Assembly: GCF_900104045.1 (NCBI RefSeq)
Contig: NZ_FNIN01000002.1
Coordinates: 295,478-359,477, forward strand
Direction: 5' to 3'
DNA from: Desulfonauticus submarinus
GTDB lineage: Bacteria > Desulfobacterota > Desulfovibrionia > Desulfovibrionales > Desulfonatronovibrionaceae
Length of the DNA: 64,000 nt
A program made the position numbers and the translations under genes. The notes beneath the pieces are model-generated. The model was given only the letters and a program-made list of their open reading frames with translations, had not been told where the DNA came from and searched no databases. Below, piece after piece: positions 63,772 to 64,000 of the stretch; position 1 is the first letter of the stretch; the number at the start of each line of letters is the position of its first letter.

Positions 63772-64000
63772 ATGCAAAAACTTCCCATTGGTGAAAGCGA
63801 TTTCAAAAATTTACGCCAAAATAATTGTTATTTTATAGATAAAACTGAATTTATCTCAGAAATTATTAGAGAAAATAACAATGTTATTCTTATCCCTAGA
63901 CCAAGAAGATTTGGAAAAACCTTAAACCTTTCCATGCTAAGATATTTCTTTGATAAAAATGAAAATGCTAGGGATTTATTTAAGGGTTTAAAAATAGAAA
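63772..64000 (+). CDS. AAA-ATPase-like / PD-(D/E)XK nuclease family protein, 5' part
   Basis: The first 76 codons of a gene cut by the right edge. MQKLPIGESDFKNLRQNNCY, FIDKTEFISEII, and the Walker-A-like IPRPRRFGKTLNLSMLRYFF match the AAA-ATPase-like (PF09820) domain of proteins that usually end in a PD-(D/E)XK nuclease domain. Family members are about 500 residues, often multicopy, and of unclear function. AAGGA lies about eight bases before the ATG. The catalytic C-terminus is not visible. Confidence 0.85.
   Translation, partial: MQKLPIGESDFKNLRQNNCYFIDKTEFISEIIRENNNVILIPRPRRFGKTLNLSMLRYFFDKNENARDLFKGLKIE

Overview
The window is AT-rich DNA from a Gram-negative bacterium. Evidence for this is an Mla lipid-transport system, a Wzx/Wzy-type O-antigen cluster, a WecA-like initiating transferase and a TonB/TolA-like protein. 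NikR, NfnAB, a RecA-AlaS gene order and many anaerobe-type enzymes fit a low-G+C member of the Desulfobacterota, perhaps near Desulfovibrionales such as Desulfonauticus. That placement is an inference from gene content; no 16S gene is present.

Layout. Bases 1-1121 hold the 3' end of a RelA/SpoT gene. From 12449 down to 1173 a long run of minus-strand genes contains argJ, an HD hydrolase, a TonB-like protein, a CHASE2 adenylate cyclase, mlaE-mlaF-mlaD, a Wzz-like protein, rtcB, a DUF1992 protein and slyD. Bases 12584-17167 are mixed: an RNase Z-like hydrolase, an RdgC-family gene with an unknown partner, a miniaturised DUF3536/GH57 protein and an HDOD protein. Bases 17202-22294 carry a DUF721/DciA-like gene, a glycosyltransferase, tRNA-Leu(CAG), ribF and a ClC channel.

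Bases 22320-41549 are a surface-polysaccharide island read on the minus strand. It contains a regulator, cysC, the CDP-glucose to CDP-tyvelose pathway (rfbF, rfbG, ddhC, a paratose synthase, tyvE), wzx, five glycosyltransferases, wzy and a wecA-like gene. The island is scarred. The ddhC gene is fused in frame to a MazF/PemK-like toxin, with the antitoxin gene just upstream. A second, 19-codon copy of the cysC 5' end lies upstream of rfbF. Broken VapC and AbiEii-like toxin genes and a decayed IS1595-type transposase are also present.

Bases 41797-64000 return to housekeeping genes. Minus-strand HD and coiled-coil genes are followed by plus-strand rhomboid, MATE, ubiD and cobT genes. A long minus-strand run then holds metG, ricT, nfnBA, alaS, recA, folE2, nikR, a methyltransferase and a BMP/Nup-type nucleoside ABC transporter with an embedded gpt. 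The window ends inside an AAA-ATPase-like gene.

The most unusual items are the toxin-DdhC fusion, the cysC duplication scar, a three-copy non-coding repeat family with CTCAACTTTT-type inverted ends (2118, 41668 and 47087), the shrunken DUF3536 protein, and a 19-bp inverted repeat flanking comEA. No CRISPR array, rRNA gene or intact insertion sequence is visible.
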